Shown here: piece by piece, positions 6,900-8,445 of the stretch
Numbering within the stretch: the stretch's first letter is position 1
How the letters are laid out: each line of letters starts with the position of its first letter
Assembly: GCA_934394545.1 (NCBI GenBank)
Contig: CAKRRG010000095.1
Span: 1 to 8,445, forward strand
DNA length: 8,445 nt
Direction of reading: 5' to 3'
From: an uncultured Blautia sp.
GTDB taxonomy: Bacteria > Bacillota > Clostridia > Lachnospirales > Lachnospiraceae
The notes under the pieces: generated by a model
The model's input: the letters and a program-made list of their open reading frames with translations, nothing else
The model's database searches: none
Told to the model about the DNA's origin: nothing
Translations under genes and position numbers: made by a program

Positions 6900-6931
6900 A
6901 AAAGAGGGTACCTGGTGCACCCTCTTTTCTT
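6900..6931 (+). terminator. Intra-operon terminator between binding-protein and permease genes
   Basis: AAAAGAGGGT (6900-6909) pairs perfectly with ACCCTCTTTT (6919-6928) around a nine-base loop, 10 bp in all, and the T-tract (6925-6931) has one C. The A-rich left flank makes it potentially bidirectional, but there is no minus-strand gene here. With no good promoter between it and the permease, it probably allows partial read-through and lowers expression of the two downstream genes. Confidence 0.85.
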
Positions 6932-6984
6932 AGCGAGAAGGAATCCTTTCGAATACAAGTATCAACAGGAGGAATATAGTAACT

Positions 6985-7635
6985 ATGAGTTTTGGTGTAA
7001 TGTTAAGTCAGCTTGCGAAGGGAATGACTGTTACTACGGAAATTTTCTTTGTAACCCTTATCTTTTCTCTGCCCCTTGGACTTCTGGTATGCTGGGGGAA
7101 AATGTGTAAAATTCCAGTGATTCGCTGGATCGTAACTGCTTATATTTCCATCATGCGTGGAACCCCTCTTATGCTGCAGCTGATGGTAGTATATTTCGGA
7201 CCATATTTTATTTTTGGGATCCGGATTTCCAGGGGCTACAGTCTGGTGGCTGTATTTATTGCTTTTGCCATTAATTATGCCGCTTATTTTGCAGAAATTT
7301 ACCGTGGCGGAATCGAATCTATGCCAGTAGGTCAGTACGAAGCAGCCCGGATCCTTGGGTACTCGAAGGCGCAGACCTTTTTCCGCATTATTCTTCCCCA
7401 GGTGATCAAACGAATTCTGCCATCCATTACCAACGAGGTAATCACTCTGGTAAAGGATACCTCTCTGGCCTTCGTTGTAGCAGTAGCTGAAATGTTCACT
7501 CTGGCCAAACAGATTGCCAGTTCCCAGACCACGATGGTTCCTTTCGTAGTGGCTGCTGTATTCTATTATGTGTTTAATCTTTTGGTAGCAGTGATCATGG
7601 ATAAGATAGAAAAGAAACTGAACTATTATCGATAG
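6985..7635 (+). CDS. Polar amino-acid ABC transporter permease
   Basis: A 216-residue integral membrane protein of the HisM/GlnP permease family (BPD_transp_1), the transmembrane channel of the importer. I see about five hydrophobic segments, near residues 17-38, 55-80, 86-107, 150-170 and 183-207. Between the third and fourth is the cytoplasmic EAA loop, EAARILGY starting at Glu119 with the conserved Gly125 and the following RIILP, which docks the ATPase. RGTPLMLQL is the usual signature of this family. Only one permease gene is present, so the channel is presumably a homodimer. AGGAGGA (6967-6973) lies 11 bases before the ATG, slightly long spacing. The gene follows the intra-operon terminator and precedes the ATPase gene by 25 bases. 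Confidence 0.94.
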   Translation: MSFGVMLSQLAKGMTVTTEIFFVTLIFSLPLGLLVCWGKMCKIPVIRWIVTAYISIMRGTPLMLQLMVVYFGPYFIFGIRISRGYSLVAVFIAFAINYAAYFAEIYRGGIESMPVGQYEAARILGYSKAQTFFRIILPQVIKRILPSITNEVITLVKDTSLAFVVAVAEMFTLAKQIASSQTTMVPFVVAAVFYYVFNLLVAVIMDKIEKKLNYYR

Positions 7636-7660
7636 GAAAATATACAAGGAGTTGTATCCC

Positions 7661-8353
7661 ATGAAATTATTCGAAATGAAACATATAAAGAAAAGCTTCG
7701 GAGCGCTGGATGTCCTTCGGGATATTTCTCTGGAAGTAGACCAGGGAGAAGTTCTTAGCATTATCGGACCTTCCGGCTCCGGAAAATCCACCCTTCTTCG
7801 TTGTGCTACTGGATTGGAAACTCCGGACGGCGGCGAAATCATCAAAAACGGAAAAATCGGGCTGGTATTTCAGAATTTTAACCTTTTCCCACATTTTTCC
7901 GTAATTAAAAATATTACAGATGCACCGATCAAAGTGCAAAAAAGAGACAAAAAAGAGGTTTATGCGCAGGCAAAAGAGCTGCTTAAGAAAATGGGGCTTT
8001 CTGATAAGGAGAGTTACTATCCCTACCAGCTTTCCGGTGGACAGCAGCAGAGGGTTTCCATTGCCAGAGCCTTATGCATGAACCCGGATATCCTTTTCTT
8101 TGACGAGCCAACCTCAGCCTTGGATCCGGAACTGACCGGTGAAATCCTGAAGGTGATCAAAGATCTGGCAGCCGAACATATCACCATGGTGATCGTTACC
8201 CATGAGATGAGCTTCGCCCGTGACATCTCCGACCGGATCATCTTTATGGATGACGGTCTGATCGCAGTAGAGGGTACTCCGGAGGAGGTATTCTCCTCTG
8301 AGCATGTGCGAATGAAGGAATTCCTAGGGAAATTCCATCAAGGGCTTGCCTAA
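7661..8353 (+). CDS. Polar amino-acid ABC transporter ATP-binding protein
   Basis: A 230-residue cytoplasmic ATPase of the GlnQ/HisP type that powers the importer. All nucleotide-binding motifs are intact: Walker [10 protein letters not shown] (36-44), Q-loop Gln71 in [13 protein letters not shown] signature LSGGQQQR (124-131), Walker B ILFFDE with catalytic Glu149, the D-loop SALD, and the switch His181 in VTHE. It should be catalytically competent. It is slightly shorter than the usual 240 or so residues: Walker A Lys42 to the Q-loop Gln is 29 residues, against 44 in E. coli GlnQ as I recall that sequence. The ATG at 7661 has AAGGAG (7646-7651) at nine bases; an in-frame TTG at 7652 touches that site and is unlikely. 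Substrate is set by the binding protein and unknown, so I give no gene symbol. Confidence 0.95.
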   Translation: MKLFEMKHIKKSFGALDVLRDISLEVDQGEVLSIIGPSGSGKSTLLRCATGLETPDGGEIIKNGKIGLVFQNFNLFPHFSVIKNITDAPIKVQKRDKKEVYAQAKELLKKMGLSDKESYYPYQLSGGQQQRVSIARALCMNPDILFFDEPTSALDPELTGEILKVIKDLAAEHITMVIVTHEMSFARDISDRIIFMDDGLIAVEGTPEEVFSSEHVRMKEFLGKFHQGLA

Positions 8354-8374
8354 AATCTTTGGATGTTATATAAT
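8346..8374 (+). promoter_or_regulatory. Candidate promoter for a gene beyond the window
   Basis: TTGCCT (8346-8351, 4 of 6) is followed by 17 bases and a perfect TATAAT (8369-8374). The -35 lies in the last codons of the ATPase gene. Transcription would start near 8381 and run off the window end. Confidence 0.55.
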
Positions 8375-8445
8375 CCCCTTGTATGTGGAAAAAAACAGTT
8401 GATCCGCAAAGTAAATGATAAAAACTTACTTAGAAACAGGAGAGA
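8375..8445 (+). other. Leader of a downstream gene, cut by the window end
   Basis: No gene fits here. The segment holds AAGTAA (8409-8414) and TTACTT (8426-8431), a perfect six-base inverted repeat with an 11-base spacer, and ends with AGGAGA (8438-8443), which resembles a ribosome binding site. A + strand gene probably starts within about ten bases past the edge. No rho-independent terminator is visible after the ATPase gene, so read-through into that gene is possible. Confidence 0.45.

Noticed and set aside
7652..7660. TTG start adding three residues to the ATPase
   Set aside because: It directly touches the ribosome binding site, while ATG 7661 has proper spacing.
7003..7845. Minus-strand open frame of 280 codons across the permease and ATPase genes
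   Set aside because: It lies opposite two unmistakable transporter genes and its translation has no domain features.
1..8445. CRISPR array, tRNA, rRNA, transposon ends or phage genes
   Set aside because: I found no regularly spaced repeats, cloverleaf, rRNA-like stretch, transposase or terminal inverted repeats.

Overview
The window reads as the chromosome of a Gram-positive gut-type Clostridia, most likely a Lachnospiraceae (Blautia/Ruminococcus/Dorea-like). The reasons are moderate GC, strong AGGAGG ribosome binding sites, sigma-A-type promoters with 17-base spacers, and a DUF5717/DUF5716/TPR gene trio that I associate with that family. Genus-level placement is inference. All six genes lie on the + strand in two transcription units.

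Unit 1 (about 114-5908) starts at a near-perfect promoter (TTGAAA-17-TATAAT), followed by a possible 5'-leader hairpin. It encodes three tightly packed cytoplasmic proteins of unknown function: a 1204-residue DUF5717-type protein (beta modules around a long helical-repeat body), a 425-residue compact Hsp70/actin-fold protein (DUF5716-type) that overlaps it by 17 bases, and a 260-residue TPR protein 12 bases further on. A strong rho-independent terminator, whose loop holds the stop codon of the third gene, closes the unit. The packing suggests one complex or pathway. The chaperone-like middle protein, with an altered nucleotide site, no obvious IIB subdomain and no helical lid, between two helical-repeat proteins, is the most interesting content here.

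Unit 2 (about 5950-8353) is an ordinary polar amino-acid ABC importer: a secreted substrate-binding protein, a permease and an ATPase. It has its own promoter, with an inverted repeat over the -10. A terminator hairpin between the binding-protein gene and the permease gene probably makes the binding protein more abundant than the membrane complex. Oddities are the lack of a lipobox on the binding protein and a roughly 15-residue shortening between Walker A and the Q-loop of the ATPase.

The last 92 bases hold a promoter candidate (TTGCCT-17-TATAAT) and end in a ribosome binding site-like AGGAGA, so another + strand gene probably starts just beyond the window. I saw no rRNA, tRNA, CRISPR array, insertion sequence or phage feature.
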